Made by a program: the position numbers and the translations under genes. A stretch of DNA of 64,000 bases from CAVYUC01 sp963783085 (GTDB taxonomy: Bacteria > Bacteroidota > Bacteroidia > Bacteroidales > Prolixibacteraceae), in assembly GCA_963783085.1 (NCBI GenBank), contig CAWAMJ010000008.1, forward strand, positions 434,001-498,000, written 5' to 3'. Shown here in pieces: positions 63,620 to 64,000 of the stretch (the stretch's first letter is position 1; the number at the start of each line of letters is the position of its first letter). A model generated the notes under the pieces. That model searched no databases, was not told the origin of the DNA, and worked only from the letters and a program-made list of their open reading frames with translations.

Positions 63620-64000
63620 TTTATATTGGTTAACGTTTTCATTTTTGGAACCAGCAGGTGGATAATACCAATACCAAACAAATAGCCACAGGAAGCTACT
63701 GCAAAGGCTATTTTGTACCCTTCTGTACCCGATTCATTTAATACATACCCCACCAGCAACGCCATCAGCATTCCGCCCAATGTGCTAACGGTTGTTGCAA
63801 AACCTGTTACGGTAGCCACCACTTTTTTTGGAAAAAGATCGGAGGCGACGGTAAATATATTGGCCGACCATGAACAGTGTGCTGCAGCCGCCAGCGCAAT
63901 AAACCCGACACTCAAAAAAATAGAAGAATAATAAGGAACAGTTATCACCGGCAGTACTAAAAGTGCTGAACCGAGCATGGTTGATTTCCGTGAAAAATTA
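63616..64000 (-). CDS. MFS transporter, ExuT-like (partial, C-terminal half)
   Basis: The minus-strand frame is open to the window edge; only the last ~128 residues are visible. They read FSRKSTMLGSALLVLPVITV and ALAAAAHCSWSANIFTVASD, followed by LFPKKVVATVTGFATTVSTL, and end with GIGIIHLLVPKMKTL. This resembles the C-terminal half of hexuronate/anion symporters (ExuT group) with its SDLFPKK loop. It would import a sugar acid for the UroD-like and DUF6807 proteins encoded in the same operon. Confidence 0.85.
   Translation of the reverse strand, partial: NFSRKSTMLGSALLVLPVITVPYYSSIFLSVGFIALAAAAHCSWSANIFTVASDLFPKKVVATVTGFATTVSTLGGMLMALLVGYVLNESGTEGYKIAFAVASCGYLFGIGIIHLLVPKMKTLTNIK

Noticed and set aside
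1..64000. tRNA or rRNA genes
   Set aside because: No cloverleaf with a TTCGA-type T-loop and CCA-proximal stem, and no rRNA-like block, was seen on either strand.

Overview
The window looks like a chromosomal segment of a polysaccharide-degrading Bacteroidota, probably Marinilabiliales/Prolixibacteraceae-like. The order and family are inferred from style; no rRNA gene is present to prove them. The signs are two SusC/SusD pairs, many short Sec, Tat-like and lipoprotein signals, C-type sulfatases, TAnnTTTG-type promoters and AT-rich intergenic DNA with palindromic repeats. No tRNA, rRNA, CRISPR array, prophage or integrase was seen.

Layout. Position 1-290 holds the 3' end of a secreted protein. 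A long minus-strand block (426-15604) reads from SusC/SusD through two large unrecognised exported proteins to a five-gene set: SMP-30-type lactonase, SelA-like PLP enzyme, amidohydrolase, RidA and a second SelA-like PLP enzyme. All five carry export signals, and the PLP enzymes have twin-arginine N-termini. From 16198 to 25620 the plus strand carries two sulfatases, an orphan PAS histidine kinase, a sialate O-acetylesterase-type esterase and a GH94 phosphorylase. From 25604 to 26900 lies a REP array around a REP-associated tyrosine transposase (RAYT). The segment 26994-45520 is mixed housekeeping and accessory content: a TonB receptor, a DUF4143 ATPase remnant, PhzF, a beta-propeller lipoprotein, a methyltransferase, an FRG-domain protein, exported oxidoreductases, a PAP2/GT39 pair, an orphan LytS-type kinase with FG-GAP-like repeats, and nicotinamidase. 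A second SusC/SusD locus with a PhoD-like phosphatase lies on the minus strand (45702-53315). A sugar dehydrogenase/cytochrome c pair, an OmpA-family protein, a thioesterase, a prohibitin and a C26-type hydrolase follow. The window ends in a minus-strand operon of an ExuT-like MFS transporter, a UroD-like methyltransferase-fold protein and a DUF6807 protein.

How the genes may work together. The SusCD systems import substrates across the outer membrane. The first locus is the best candidate for an undescribed system. Lactone opening (SMP-30), N- or O-deacylation (amidohydrolase), PLP-dependent ammonia elimination (SelA-like) and enamine/imine hydrolysis (RidA) form a chemically coherent exported route for an amino-sugar acid; this is inference from family chemistry. 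Sulfatases, esterase and phosphorylase would trim a sulfated or acetylated glycan and phosphorolyse a beta-linked disaccharide in the cytoplasm.

In both SusCD loci a hairpin with a U-run follows susD, separating transporter and enzyme expression. Repeats are a second theme: ten REP units beside the RAYT (one supplies the stop codon of the GH94 gene), a related REP cluster 19 kb away, and a pair of 141-142 bp palindromic elements in opposite orientation 28 kb apart.
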